64,000 nucleotides of DNA from JAWKNZ01 sp041391425 (GTDB lineage Bacteria; Bdellovibrionota_B; Oligoflexia; Oligoflexales; JAWKNZ01). The notes under the pieces are model-generated. The model had not been told where the DNA came from. It saw only the letters and a program-made list of their open reading frames with translations, and did no database searches. The stretch is taken from contig JAWKNZ010000004.1 of assembly GCA_041391425.1 (NCBI GenBank), positions 310,001 to 374,000 of the forward strand, read 5' to 3'. Shown here piece after piece: positions 11,159-20,032 of the stretch; position 1 is the stretch's first letter; each line of letters begins with the position of its first letter. A program made the translations under genes and the position numbers.

Positions 11159-11220
11159 ATTATAATCAATCAAACTACCACTTACAATATAAATAGATAA
11201 TAGGGAAAATTTCCATGTCA

Positions 11221-11571
11221 TTAAGCCCGGATCTGAATTTCTAGCCGGTTGCGGCGTTGCTTCGTCGTCAGAAAATCCTCATGTACCAGCATGTACACTG
11301 CGGTTTCCCACCTCCTCGCGCCTAGCACCCGAGGCGAACTTCAAAGCCGGTGAAAATACTAGGGCGTGTTGACGTTTCATTTCTACTACGAGGCCAAACC
11401 CTTGAGTCACAACGTTGTCAGGGTTTCAAAAATTATCCTCAATGTACATATAGTACACCTCCGGTAATTTTTGAAACCCTTCTGCTGCGACTTTCAAGTA
11501 TTTGTCTCTCGCTACGAAAATGAAACGTCAACACCTCTACAATTTTCAAAAAATTTCAGATCCCGGATTAA
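11221..11571. mobile_element. Non-autonomous element with TTAA-type inverted ends, containing a nested MITE
   Basis: A 351-bp unit bounded by 17-bp inverted repeats (TTAAGCCCGGATCTGAA at 11221-11237; its partner at 11555-11571 matches 15 of 17). It has no coding capacity. Its first 140 bp hold a palindromic core with CCTCATGTACCAGCATGTACACTGCGG-like sequence (11277-11303). The 174-bp MITE at 11361-11534 sits inside it. The ends resemble sequences at both edges of the IS1380-type element at 22.5-24.3 kb (about 16 of 20 with the right one), so that transposase is a candidate to mobilise it. Confidence 0.55.
11361..11534. repeat. ~180-bp palindromic MITE, copy 1
   Basis: First of three near-identical copies in the window (others at 15757 and 58330). 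Ends are GGGCGTGTTGACGTTTCAT and its inverse; the right end here is cut short after ATGAAACGTCAACAC. Internal inverted arms (GGGTTTCAAAAATTA and TAATTTTTGAAACCC) flank a core with ATGTACATATAGTACA, so the whole unit can fold as one long hairpin. It encodes nothing. Confidence 0.85.
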
Positions 11572-11790
11572 GTGAAAGATATACCTCTAAAATAAAAATA
11601 CTTTTTTAGTTTATAGCAGCAAAACACTGTAACCATCAAAATACACCTCCTGCTTACTAAAGTGATAAGCTCTGCCCACTTAGATACAGTCCTAGCAATT
11701 ATTTTCTATTAAGTATAAAGATTGTCTTCCGTAGAGTTAAAAATTTGCTTCTTACAAGTCTCTCATAGATTATAGAAAGGCTCAGATAAC

Positions 11791-12369
11791 TTGGAACTAC
11801 CATTAAAAGAAAGCTCTCCCCAAAAATGGGTGGAAACAGTGCTCGATAATTTCCCCAACTTTATACTGGATCATGCCGCCTGTGAAAGAAAGGCTGCTGC
11901 TTTAGCTATGTCCTTTGTTGCAAAATACTCCGACCGAAAGGCCCTCATCGAGCCGATGGTCTCACTAGCTAGGGAGGAGCTCGAACATTTCCAGCAAGTA
12001 TATAAAATCATTTTTAAAATGGGTCTAGAGTTGTCTCCTGTAGACGAAAAGGACCCATACGTAAATATTATATTAAAACAGCTCAGACATGGCCGAGATG
12101 AAAGGCTATTAGACAGACTTATAATGTCAGGTATAATTGAAGCCCGTGGTTACGAGCGCTTCCGACTTATCGCCGAAAATTTAGATGAACCCAATCTAAA
12201 GGATTTTTATCAAAAGTTATCCAAATGTGAAGCAGGACATTATGCGATATTTATTAAACTAGCCCATTTTTATTTTCCAAGAGAAGATGTTCTTACCACT
12301 ATTGATAGGATTTCGATTATTGAGTCCGAGGCCATGCTAAAGGTACCTATCCGCGCAACGTTGCACTAA
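11791..12369 (+). CDS. miaE: tRNA-(ms2io6A)-hydroxylase-like diiron protein
   Basis: Ferritin-like diiron enzyme that hydroxylates the isopentenyl side chain of 2-methylthio-N6-isopentenyladenosine at tRNA position 37. The four-helix pattern with metal ligands is visible: DHAACERKAA, REELEHFQQV, GIIEARGYERF and EAGHYAIF, giving the expected E, E..H, E and E..H ligands. Length of 192 residues is normal. The start is TTG 11791, with AAAGG ten bases upstream; no ATG lies near the conserved N-terminus. It stands alone between repeat-filled spacers. Confidence 0.9.
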   Translation: MELPLKESSPQKWVETVLDNFPNFILDHAACERKAAALAMSFVAKYSDRKALIEPMVSLAREELEHFQQVYKIIFKMGLELSPVDEKDPYVNIILKQLRHGRDERLLDRLIMSGIIEARGYERFRLIAENLDEPNLKDFYQKLSKCEAGHYAIFIKLAHFYFPREDVLTTIDRISIIESEAMLKVPIRATLH

Positions 12370-12600
12370 GAATACTCTTACCTAATGCAAGAACAGTTTG
12401 TGTATATTAGGGCTACAATTTTCATAATGAAAGACTCAAAAGCCTTGAAAAAGCAAATATTCGACAGAATCTTATAAGTCTACTAATCAAATAGAGGATA
12501 GGTTTTCTACAGGTAAGCTAGGCCTAATTGTATAGCGTAGCTATAAAAATAAACACTTTTGGCCCTACTAAAATCCTTAGCCACCTAAAACAAAAAAAAA
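12370..12600. other. Intergenic sequence after miaE
   Basis: AT-rich spacer in which I see no gene. It leads into the repeat at 12601 and the interleaved inverted repeats at 12722-12807, so the full miaE-hflX gap is 561 bp. Confidence 0.4.
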
Positions 12601-12707
12601 CGTCATGTTGAGTGAAGCGGAAACATCTCGAAATTCTTGGGCATAGGCTCAAAAGGTATGGATGAGCATATGGTCAGAAATTCTTCGCTTTCAGCTCGCA
12701 ATGACGG
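12601..12707. repeat. CGTCAT...ATGACG intergenic repeat, GAGTGAAGCG family
   Basis: A 107-bp unit beginning CGTCATGTTGAGTGAAGCGG and ending GCTCGCAATGACGG, with inverted ends CGTCAT/ATGACG. It belongs to the same family as the perfect palindrome in the ugp operon (49131-49200) and the degenerate copy near 52.2-52.3 kb. Similar sequences are scattered in the genomes of many bacteria. Confidence 0.6.
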
Positions 12708-12721
12708 AAAATCCTGGAATC

Positions 12722-12807
12722 CAATATATTAGGCTTAAATTTGTACCATTAAAAGTAGCGGCCTAATATATTGTAATATTCTATATAGGCATTCTTACAA
12801 ATTTAAG
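12722..12807. promoter_or_regulatory. Two interleaved perfect inverted repeats upstream of hflX
   Basis: Arm A at 12722-12734 (CAATATATTAGGC) pairs perfectly with 12761-12773. Arm B at 12734-12745 (CTTAAATTTGTA) pairs perfectly with 12796-12807. The arms interleave, so as RNA both pairings together would be a pseudoknot, and as DNA two alternative cruciforms. It lies about 120 bp before hflX. Function unknown; a decayed insertion element is also possible. Confidence 0.5.
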
Positions 12808-12930
12808 GTAAGTTGAAATGTGAGATTGATTTATCGTTAACAAGCAGCGCTAAATTTATGAAAGCTTTTTCCTACTATAAAAGAAAGGAAAATATAGCTT
12901 TAATTGGACTGCATATCTTAAAGGCTAATC

Positions 12931-14226
12931 TTGGAAACAAGTAGACTTATAGACGTATCACAAGAAAACAAAGTTGCAGTTGTCGTCGGTGTACAACTTG
13001 AAAATGATCCCTCACAGGTGAACGATGATCTTGATGAGCTAGAATCATTACTGGAAACCCTTGGAATCAGAACAGAAGGCCGAGTCGTGCAAAAAAGATC
13101 TCGCCTTTCATCAAGCCACTTGCTAGGCAAGGGTAAAGTTGAAGAGATAAAAGAAATTGCAGAAGAGGCGCATGTAGGACTCATTGTCTTCGACCATCCA
13201 CTAACGGGCCCACAAGTCCGCAATTTAGAGAAATTGATCGGACGTCAAGTTCTCGATCGTTCTGGGGTCATCCTTGATATTTTTGCAAAGCATGCAAAAA
13301 CCAACCAAGCGAAAACCCAAGTAGAAATCGCTCAGCTAGAATACCTTTTACCCAGGCTATCAGGTGCTTGGACACACTTTCAAAGGCAAGCAGGCGGTGG
13401 TGTTAGAGCCCGAGGGATGGGAGAAAAGCAAATTGAAATTGACCGCAGGAGAGCACGGGAGCGCATAGCACGTTTACAAAAGCGCTTAGAGGGCATACGA
13501 AAAGAGCGAGAGACACAGAGAAAAGCCAGGCGTAATGAAATCAATGTTGCTATAGTTGGCTATACCAATAGTGGAAAAACCACGATTATGAGTGGTTTAA
13601 CACGCGCTACGACAGAAGGTAAAGACGAACTCTTTGCGACTCTCGATGCCAATATCCGCACCATAGATCCGACCACTAGACCCAAGATACTGCTGACTGA
13701 TACTGTCGGTTTCATCCGTAATTTGCCACACAGCTTAGTTGACTCATTTAAATCCACACTTGAAGAAGTTGTCGAAGCAGACCTTTTGCTACATGTTGTC
13801 GATGTTTCACATCCTAATTATTTAGCACAAATGGAAACGACAGAGCAGGTTTTAAAAGAAATAGGCGGTGGAGAAATTCCGGTCATCCTAGTCTTTAATA
13901 AAATTGACTTAGTAAACGAACAGTTTCTAACTAGAATCTTACAAAAAAATTACCCAGGAAGTATCACAGTATCTGCTTATAATTTGAAAGATATGGTAGC
14001 CCTTAAAAAGCATTTATTCGAATACTTTGAATCAAAGTTTAGACAAGTCGACCTCATAGTAACAGCAAATGATAGAAACACTTTATCTCAAATATACAAT
14101 ACCTGTATTGTCATTGCAGCTGACTATGAAACAGAAGGGCAAGTACATTTCAAAGTTAGAGCAGCTAATCACACTCTGGCTAAATTGGCTAAATTTATTA
14201 TTCCCGATGCCGTCATTGTGCATTAA
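12931..14226 (+). CDS. hflX: HflX, ribosome-associated GTPase
   Basis: GTPase that splits or rescues stalled ribosomes under stress. The N-terminal HflX domain (about residues 1-190) has the typical GPQVRNLEKLIGRQVLDRSG and SGAWTHFQRQAGGGVRARG stretches, followed by a coiled-coil linker. The G domain has G1 GYTNSGKTT, G3 DTVGFIRNLP and G4 NKID. Length of 431 residues is normal. The start is TTG 12931, six bases after AAAGG. No hfq gene, its neighbour in enterobacteria, is present. Confidence 0.93.
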   Translation: METSRLIDVSQENKVAVVVGVQLENDPSQVNDDLDELESLLETLGIRTEGRVVQKRSRLSSSHLLGKGKVEEIKEIAEEAHVGLIVFDHPLTGPQVRNLEKLIGRQVLDRSGVILDIFAKHAKTNQAKTQVEIAQLEYLLPRLSGAWTHFQRQAGGGVRARGMGEKQIEIDRRRARERIARLQKRLEGIRKERETQRKARRNEINVAIVGYTNSGKTTIMSGLTRATTEGKDELFATLDANIRTIDPTTRPKILLTDTVGFIRNLPHSLVDSFKSTLEEVVEADLLLHVVDVSHPNYLAQMETTEQVLKEIGGGEIPVILVFNKIDLVNEQFLTRILQKNYPGSITVSAYNLKDMVALKKHLFEYFESKFRQVDLIVTANDRNTLSQIYNTCIVIAADYETEGQVHFKVRAANHTLAKLAKFIIPDAVIVH

Positions 14227-14402
14227 CAGACAATGACAAAATAATATCGAAAAATAAATGTCAGACAAGTACGATACCAAACTAAAGTGAGAGGAGTTTC
14301 CAAGATTAGCTATACATAAAGTAAGTGCTTCTTTTCTAAAAAAATACAATAGGTCGGCATATCTGAAAGTTTTCGTAAACCATTCCAACAAAAGGTAAGC
14401 TT

Positions 14403-15758
14403 ATGCGGCTACTGAACTTTGATGACAGTCATATCGACGCATCCACTCAAGAAAAAATAAGAAAGTTACTACCATCTGCTAAAGATGCGCTTGATAATAT
14501 TATCAACAAAAACTGCGCCGGCTCTGAGTACACCGGATGGTTCAACTGGCCAAAACACGGAGGCTTTGATTTAGTTTCTCAATTGCAAGATTTTAAAGAC
14601 TCTTTTGATACCTATTATGATCTTATATTGGTTATCGGCGTTGGAGGATCCTATGTAGGGACCAAAGCCATCGCTGAATCTCTAGGGCATCAGTATGTGA
14701 CAACTCTTTCACAATATCCCGATCATGCAAAAGAATGCAAAAAGCCATTCACACCTATCGTCTATGCAGGGCAGCACCTGTCCGAGACGTCACTAATACA
14801 ACTCTTAGAGCTATTGGACAAATTCCAACCTATTATAAATGTAATCAGCAAAACAGGCACCACAATTGAACCTATGGTGACTTTTCGAATCCTACGAAAG
14901 TATATGGAAAATCGCTATGGTTATAAAGAAGCACAAAAACGAACTTTAGTCACAACTGATGAGCAGAGTGGAGCTTTACGAAGCATTGCTAAAGATAAAA
15001 ATTATTCTGCCTTCCCAGTTCCTAGCGATATAGGGGGACGTTTTTCAGTCTTAACAGCGGTAGGTTTACTTCCTTTGGCTCTTGCAGGCTACAATACAGA
15101 AGAACTTATGGCTGGGGCCAATCAATTATTTAGCGAGCTACTAATGCCAATGGATGATACAAAAGTACACCCGACCGCACAATACGCTGCATTTAGAAAA
15201 ACTTCTTGGGAAGCCGGGAAAAGGATTGAAATACTCGCCTATCACGAACCCCAATTATCCGCACTAATAGAATGGTGGAAACAGCTCTATGGCGAATCAG
15301 AGGGAAAAAATGGGCAGGGCCTCTACCCAGTCGGACACTGTTATACAACAGACCTACACTCTTTAGGACAATACGCCCAAGATGGCTGTCGAAATCTTAT
15401 CGAAACATTTTTGACAATAAAAAATCCCAATCTGTCGAACTTAGCTGGTTTAGAAAACCGTATCCGCATTCCTCATATTGAGAATAACGATGATGGATTA
15501 GGATATCTTGAGAATAGGTACCTATCGGAAATCAATCAGTCGGCAATGGAAGCTACTAAAATGGCTCATCTTGAAGGTGGAGTTCCATGTGCGGAAATAC
15601 GATTACAGACTTTAGACGAAAGAAATATCGGTTATCTTATCGCCTTCTTTGAAGTGAGCTGCAGCATAAGCGCATTATTAATGGGTGTTAACCCGTTCGA
15701 TCAACCTGGAGTTGAACAATATAAAAAAAATCTATTTTCAATTTTAGGGCGAGACTAG
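14403..15758 (+). CDS. pgi: Glucose-6-phosphate isomerase
   Basis: Interconverts glucose 6-phosphate and fructose 6-phosphate in the cytoplasm. Sugar-phosphate isomerase motifs are clear: GVGGSYVGTKA, SKTGTTIEP, DIGGRFSVLTAVG, EWWKQLYGESEGK and YLIAFFE. At 451 residues it is of the short bacterial type. ATG 14403 follows AAAGGTAAGC. Its stop codon, TAG at 15756-15758, overlaps the first bases of the MITE at 15757, so the element has inserted exactly at the end of the gene and the original terminus may have differed by a few residues. Confidence 0.95.
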   Translation: MRLLNFDDSHIDASTQEKIRKLLPSAKDALDNIINKNCAGSEYTGWFNWPKHGGFDLVSQLQDFKDSFDTYYDLILVIGVGGSYVGTKAIAESLGHQYVTTLSQYPDHAKECKKPFTPIVYAGQHLSETSLIQLLELLDKFQPIINVISKTGTTIEPMVTFRILRKYMENRYGYKEAQKRTLVTTDEQSGALRSIAKDKNYSAFPVPSDIGGRFSVLTAVGLLPLALAGYNTEELMAGANQLFSELLMPMDDTKVHPTAQYAAFRKTSWEAGKRIEILAYHEPQLSALIEWWKQLYGESEGKNGQGLYPVGHCYTTDLHSLGQYAQDGCRNLIETFLTIKNPNLSNLAGLENRIRIPHIENNDDGLGYLENRYLSEINQSAMEATKMAHLEGGVPCAEIRLQTLDERNIGYLIAFFEVSCSISALLMGVNPFDQPGVEQYKKNLFSILGRD

Positions 15759-15934
15759 GGCGTGTTGACGTTTCATTTCCTACTACGAGCCAAACCCTTG
15801 AGTCACAACGTTGTCAGGGTTTCAAAAATTATCCTCAATGTACATCTAGTACACCTCCGGTAATTTTTGAAACCCTTCCTGCTGCGACTTTCAAGTATTT
15901 GTCTCTCGCTACGAAAATGAAACGTCAGCACGCT
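15757..15934. repeat. ~180-bp palindromic MITE, copy 2, abutting pgi
   Basis: Same element as at 11361 and 58330. The left end GGGCGTGTTGACG begins within the pgi stop codon. The right end reads ATGAAACGTCAGCACGC and is followed by TA; TA also precedes the left end, consistent with a TA target duplication. Confidence 0.85.
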
Positions 15935-16065
15935 AATGACGAACCGCTCAATTAGCGGTCTGCTCAATAAAATTTTTTATAGCACTCAGTAATGTTCTTT
16001 TCCACGATAGTAATCGCCGTCGACATAATCTCGATTTCCCAAGTGTCTCCCCTTGAGATTATTCT

Positions 16066-16370
16066 TTAATTCCGACAGCCATAAAAGGTCTCTCTATAAT
16101 AAACCTCAGGATCACCGGTCTCTGAATGATTAAACGTATCTCTCAAATGCATTAACCAAGCAGAAGACTCATGCCCAATAAGGTTGATAAATGAGTTCAG
16201 CTTTTTGGTGGCACTTTCACGTCTTTCCAACCACCAGAAACTCGGAAAGGAAACCAATCAGTATCTCGCTTATGAAGCCATAGATTAGAGCTTTCATTAA
16301 TCTCCACGACCCTATAATCTGAAGGAGAAGCCCCATGGTACCCATCTGGTCGCTTCCAAACAACATGCAT
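16066..16370 (-). pseudogene. Small conserved-looking protein of unknown function, one frameshift near 16217
   Basis: Read from ATG 16370, the first part (starting MHVVWKRPDGYHGASPSD, later WLHKRDTDWFPFRVSGGW) runs into a stop just past the break. A second frame picks up at once with RESATKKLNSFINLIGHESS and ends at 16066. The join makes one plausible 100-residue soluble protein without signal peptide. I do not recognise a named family. It is a further example of a single-base break in an otherwise well-formed gene. An ordinary short spurious frame is less likely, given how naturally the two halves join. Confidence 0.5.
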
Positions 16371-16492
16371 AAAATCTTTCCTTATTATAAAGAAGCAGTA
16401 ATAAATAGGTTCAAATATAAAATCCTACTGATAACTCTATCATATTTCTTCGTAAGCAGAAACAAGGCAAATCCAGCAAATTTGAGATGCTA

Positions 16493-16529
16493 GAAAAAAA
16501 TAAGCAGTGTGAATAACAAACACACTGCT
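16493..16529 (-). terminator. Rho-independent terminator downstream of the lipoprotein gene
   Basis: On the minus strand, stem AGCAGTGTG (16521-16529) and CACACTGCT (16503-16511) with a nine-base loop is followed by TATTTTTTT. It lies about 120 bp beyond the stop of the gene at 16646. Confidence 0.7.
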
Positions 16530-16645
16530 ACTGCAATAATACTATACATGATTTGCCTCTAAAGCCTCCATCATCAAATCGTTGCTTAACCAGGCTTAAT
16601 ACCTGTTCGGGTAGCTAGTACCCGATAATGTTTTGCCAAAAAAGA

Positions 16646-17494
16646 TTACTCACATGTATAGCTACTGCTATGACCTTTTACTAGAGCTGTGCCACAGTTG
16701 TAACTTCCGTCACCACTTACGCTGAGTTTAGCTTGATTTCCTCTAAGATCTGCATAAACTCGCCCTAAGCCTGCATCACTTGACACAACTACCTTACCTT
16801 CACTTTTATTACCTCGACCAATATAAGTTAAGCTTTCTACATATATACCGTCCAGGTTTAAAGTTGCACTGCCTTGATTACCAGTTACAAAAATGCAGAT
16901 ACCTTTGATTGAATCTTGACCGCCATTACCGTTAATATCTAAGTCCAACTTTCCATGATTTCCAGAAACTTTAACTGCAATCACAGAGTTTAACTTAATG
17001 GCTTCCTGATTCTTTCCGCCGATAACATGGACGTAACTAGCTCCGACTTGTTGTATCACAGCACATGCATTAAGCTCTTTTTCTGTAAGAGTAGGAAGAT
17101 CTTCTCCTCCAGGTGAAGCGTTTGAGCTTGTGCCCGAATCACTATTATCACCTAATTCTTCGCTACCTACTTCACCACTAGCACCAACCTCGCCACTACC
17201 AGAATCTTGACCATCCACTGCACCACTCTGATCCTCAGAGTCATATATGGAATCCAAAATATCCGACGCCCCTTCTTCGGTTAAAGGCTCTAGATCAGCG
17301 TTGTCTGAAGTTGCGTCAAGAGAGGCATTATGATCTTGTTCAACAGTCAGCTGAATACGCTTACCTGTATCCACTGTAACAAAGCTTGGGTCTTGAGCAT
17401 CTCCACAGGACGCTGTCAGGAAAAGCAAGACCGCTCCCATCAATCCCGAAGGAATCAGGCGAAATGAAAATACTGCATACGTTCGACTCTTCAT
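16646..17494 (-). CDS. Lipoprotein with C-terminal DUF3060-like beta-repeat region
   Basis: A signal peptide ends in the lipobox LTASC (about residue 30). Then comes a low-complexity acidic, Gly/Ser-rich linker (about 75-135) typical of a surface tether. The C-terminal domain (about 145-282) is built of repeating short beta-strand units with alternating Gly-Asn/Gly-Asp turns (SGNHGKLDLDINGNGG, TGNQGSATLNLDG, RGNQAKLSVSGDG), similar to DUF3060. Four cysteines in this domain may form disulfides. Function unknown. The start at 17494 follows a GAGGAGA ribosome site. It has its own terminator, so it is likely monocistronic. Confidence 0.7.
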   Translation of the reverse strand: MKSRTYAVFSFRLIPSGLMGAVLLFLTASCGDAQDPSFVTVDTGKRIQLTVEQDHNASLDATSDNADLEPLTEEGASDILDSIYDSEDQSGAVDGQDSGSGEVGASGEVGSEELGDNSDSGTSSNASPGGEDLPTLTEKELNACAVIQQVGASYVHVIGGKNQEAIKLNSVIAVKVSGNHGKLDLDINGNGGQDSIKGICIFVTGNQGSATLNLDGIYVESLTYIGRGNKSEGKVVVSSDAGLGRVYADLRGNQAKLSVSGDGSYNCGTALVKGHSSSYTCE

Positions 17495-17743
17495 TTGATT
17501 TCTCCTCTAGTATATATCACTACTGCAACTATTAGGTCTTGTTTACATAATCACCTAATATTAAGGAGCTCGGTTCCCCGTCTACCGCCTTTAGAGAAAA
17601 ATAAATATACCTTTAATATCTTTAATTTTAGTTGGTTATATTTGTGATATTCAATTAAATAGCCAGATCTTAGAGGAGAGCACTGTACAAAAATGGGGGA
17701 ATTTAGACATCAAAATACCTGATCAAGTTTCATTGCTTTGCGG

Positions 17744-18358
17744 CTAAGAAGTAAAAACAAAGACTGGATGGTCACAACTTATAGCAACTTTGCCATAACC
17801 TTCGTTGCTTAGACCATGCGAAGACAGGTGCCTTAAAAAGCCTGATGTCTGATATTTACATGCACCTCTAAGATCAAGATGCACAGCTTCAAAACTAAAT
17901 AAAGTAAAAATTGAATCAATCGAAACTTGCCATTCACCTTTGGAAAGACCTATAACTTCTTGATCAAACAATAGTCGAACCTTTAAATTTCTTCGCGATA
18001 AAAACCTATGTGCCTCAGCCAGATTAGCCAGCTCATGATCTCGCCTCCCTCCTAAAAATCCTAAGAGAACAACTTCTTCAAAATAGTCCTCAAGATGATC
18101 AAAAACATAGCTGAGGTCAGAAAAGTCTTTCTCGGTATTAAGAACTTTATCTAAAGCTACCTCACTAGAATCACCATCTCCTACACTAAACCCTTCATCA
18201 CTTTTCCTAAATCGTACCCCACCATCAACAAAGATCACTGCACCAGAAAAATTAGACTGTTTCGCCTCAGAGGCACTAAATAAAGGCCCTATAATATAAA
18301 GCCTTCGATGAGTTTGACTATATAGATGGATATATTTTCTTAATGTAAGTTTGCCCAA
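17744..18358 (-). CDS. Thiamine-pyrophosphokinase-like protein
   Basis: The catalytic features of thiamine pyrophosphokinase (thiamine + ATP to thiamine diphosphate + AMP) are present in order: VIFVDGGVRF, VGDGDSS, EKDFSDL and LGFLGGRRDHELAN, all in the first 135 residues. The C-terminal part, which binds thiamine in the family, is diverged. No thiamine genes lie nearby and no TPP riboswitch is visible upstream. The second motif reads GDGDS where GDFDS is usual, and SDL replaces TDL. It may be a true kinase or a relative with another substrate. Confidence 0.7.
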   Translation of the reverse strand: MGKLTLRKYIHLYSQTHRRLYIIGPLFSASEAKQSNFSGAVIFVDGGVRFRKSDEGFSVGDGDSSEVALDKVLNTEKDFSDLSYVFDHLEDYFEEVVLLGFLGGRRDHELANLAEAHRFLSRRNLKVRLLFDQEVIGLSKGEWQVSIDSIFTLFSFEAVHLDLRGACKYQTSGFLRHLSSHGLSNEGYGKVAISCDHPVFVFTS

Positions 18359-18472
18359 AAAATGCCTCTAGGTTGCAACATTTTCGATACGAAAAACTAT
18401 CGAACAAGCACAATGCTTGGCTCTAAGAACTCCATTTCTAATACCTATAACGCCCTTTATTTAAATGGATTC

Positions 18473-18697
18473 TTACATGCCACCAGAACAACTACGAAAC
18501 ATATATGATATTAGTAATAGTAGTAATATAAACTGTATCCAATTCCAGATAGAGTAGCCTGCTATAAGAAACCTTAGTTTGTTATTAGAAGGTGACTGCT
18601 TTTTCCTCGAACCACCGTGTACAGTGCGCTGCTTCTTGCGCGCATCGGCTAAATCAATAATATTTTTATCTTTTCCATTCAAATCAGAGTTTGACAT
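18473..18697 (-). CDS. Small hypothetical membrane protein
   Basis: A 74-residue protein: a charged, Lys/Arg-rich N-terminal half (IDLADARKKQRTVHGGSRKK) and one C-terminal transmembrane helix (WNWIQFILLLLLISYMF). It begins 20 bp after the carbonic-anhydrase-like gene ends, in the same direction, so the two may be co-transcribed. No family recognised. Confidence 0.55.
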   Translation of the reverse strand: MSNSDLNGKDKNIIDLADARKKQRTVHGGSRKKQSPSNNKLRFLIAGYSIWNWIQFILLLLLISYMFRSCSGGM

Positions 18698-18717
18698 CGC
18701 TTATACCCCTATTAGCC

Positions 18718-19632
18718 TCACCTCAACACACTCTTACCTATCGTACGTCCGTGCAAAGGTTGGACAGGCCTTGTATTATATTTGAAAATAAAATTAAATT
18801 GATCAATCTGTTTGGCCTCAATTTTTGTTGAATTAGATAAAACTAACCACTGCACACCCTCTGAACAAGGCGGCATGGTTTTTGACCCTCGGTACGCATA
18901 ATAGTCTTTTTTGCTTGGTAATATGTCCAAAAAATTCACTGCTACCTCATCTCCCAACTCTCCTTTTTTCTTGGGCAAGCTAGTCCAAAGTTGCTCCAAT
19001 AAAGAATTAGACTCTTTATTTTCTTCCAAAAATATCGAAACTACAGCAAGTTCTCCCTTATCGCTGCGATGTAATAGTTGAAACTCCATATCATAGGCAA
19101 CCCCATTAACTTTATGCTCACTAGGTAAATGAAAATTTAGTCGAATCAGATTAAAACGTTGATTTCCAAATGTTATAAAGCCAGCATTGTCAATTACAGC
19201 CATCATTTCATTTCCAGTGTTTTTAAGTTTAATTTTTGTCGGTTGATATGAAAACTTTATAGGCCTCAAATCCTTATCTACAGCAGCTCCAACGATATCA
19301 ATCGGGGATTGAAACTTTCCTACTCTACAATCAGCATACTCTGGAGACAAATCCGCCCAATGATCAGTCCCACTTTCCCCCTCATAGCTCCACTCAGAAC
19401 GATGAAGCCGCTGATATTCAGTATCCTGCTCCACTTCCGGTATGCTTTCTGCCTCTGTTTTTACAGCGCTGCCATCAGTTGGCATCTTGTCAGCCAATTC
19501 TTCCGGCCTCTTCAATTTATGCTTTTCTCCTGCAATAAATTTCAATGCCATTATACCGCCAATAAAAATCGCCAATGCGCCCGTTATAGCCAAAAACCAT
19601 GCAGCAGTTTGATCAAGTCTTAATTTGGCCAT
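18718..19632 (-). CDS. Membrane-anchored alpha-carbonic-anhydrase-like protein lacking zinc ligands
   Basis: An N-terminal transmembrane anchor (AWFLAITGALAIFIGGIMAL) is followed by an alpha-carbonic anhydrase fold: WSYEGESGTDHWADLSPEYADC, QSPIDI, PSEHKVNG, GSKTMPPCSEGVQWLVL and QPLHGRTI. The zinc-binding segments are altered. The usual FHFH reads LNFH and the usual E-x-H-L-V-H reads EFQLLH, so two of the three histidine ligands are Asn and Gln. It is therefore probably not a working carbonic anhydrase, resembling instead the carbonic-anhydrase-related binding proteins of animals. A periplasmic location is expected. Function unknown. Confidence 0.82.
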   Translation of the reverse strand: MAKLRLDQTAAWFLAITGALAIFIGGIMALKFIAGEKHKLKRPEELADKMPTDGSAVKTEAESIPEVEQDTEYQRLHRSEWSYEGESGTDHWADLSPEYADCRVGKFQSPIDIVGAAVDKDLRPIKFSYQPTKIKLKNTGNEMMAVIDNAGFITFGNQRFNLIRLNFHLPSEHKVNGVAYDMEFQLLHRSDKGELAVVSIFLEENKESNSLLEQLWTSLPKKKGELGDEVAVNFLDILPSKKDYYAYRGSKTMPPCSEGVQWLVLSNSTKIEAKQIDQFNFIFKYNTRPVQPLHGRTIGKSVLR

Positions 19633-20032
19633 TCACCTTACTCCAATTAAGAATAGCAAAAACAGTAACTGTCAAATCCAAAGACAGAAGTACCTAAATA
19701 CGATTTTATCAAGATTATACCTAAGAATAATGGAGCCGTCAGATAATTTTACTTCATGGAGTGCCTAAAAATTTTTAACCTAGCAAAATATCTAATTAAC
19801 AAGTAATGCTTCGCTTTCACACAGTAAAAGAGAAAAGTTTTGACCACCTTGGCATTTAACCCTCAAAAAACTTCCAGAGATCCAAGTTTTAAAATACTTG
19901 CAACTTAAATTGGAAAATTATAGTTTTCTAAAGGTGCGCACTACAAATTGCCATTTGAATTAGCACACCCGACAAACGAGGTATTCTCTTGGCAATTGAC
20001 ACGAAAAACCGAAAACTCTAGGAAAAATTGCT
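19633..20032. other. Divergent intergenic region
   Basis: Four hundred AT-rich bases between two divergent genes. It must hold the promoters of both. I see no gene, repeat or clear operator in it. Confidence 0.4.
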
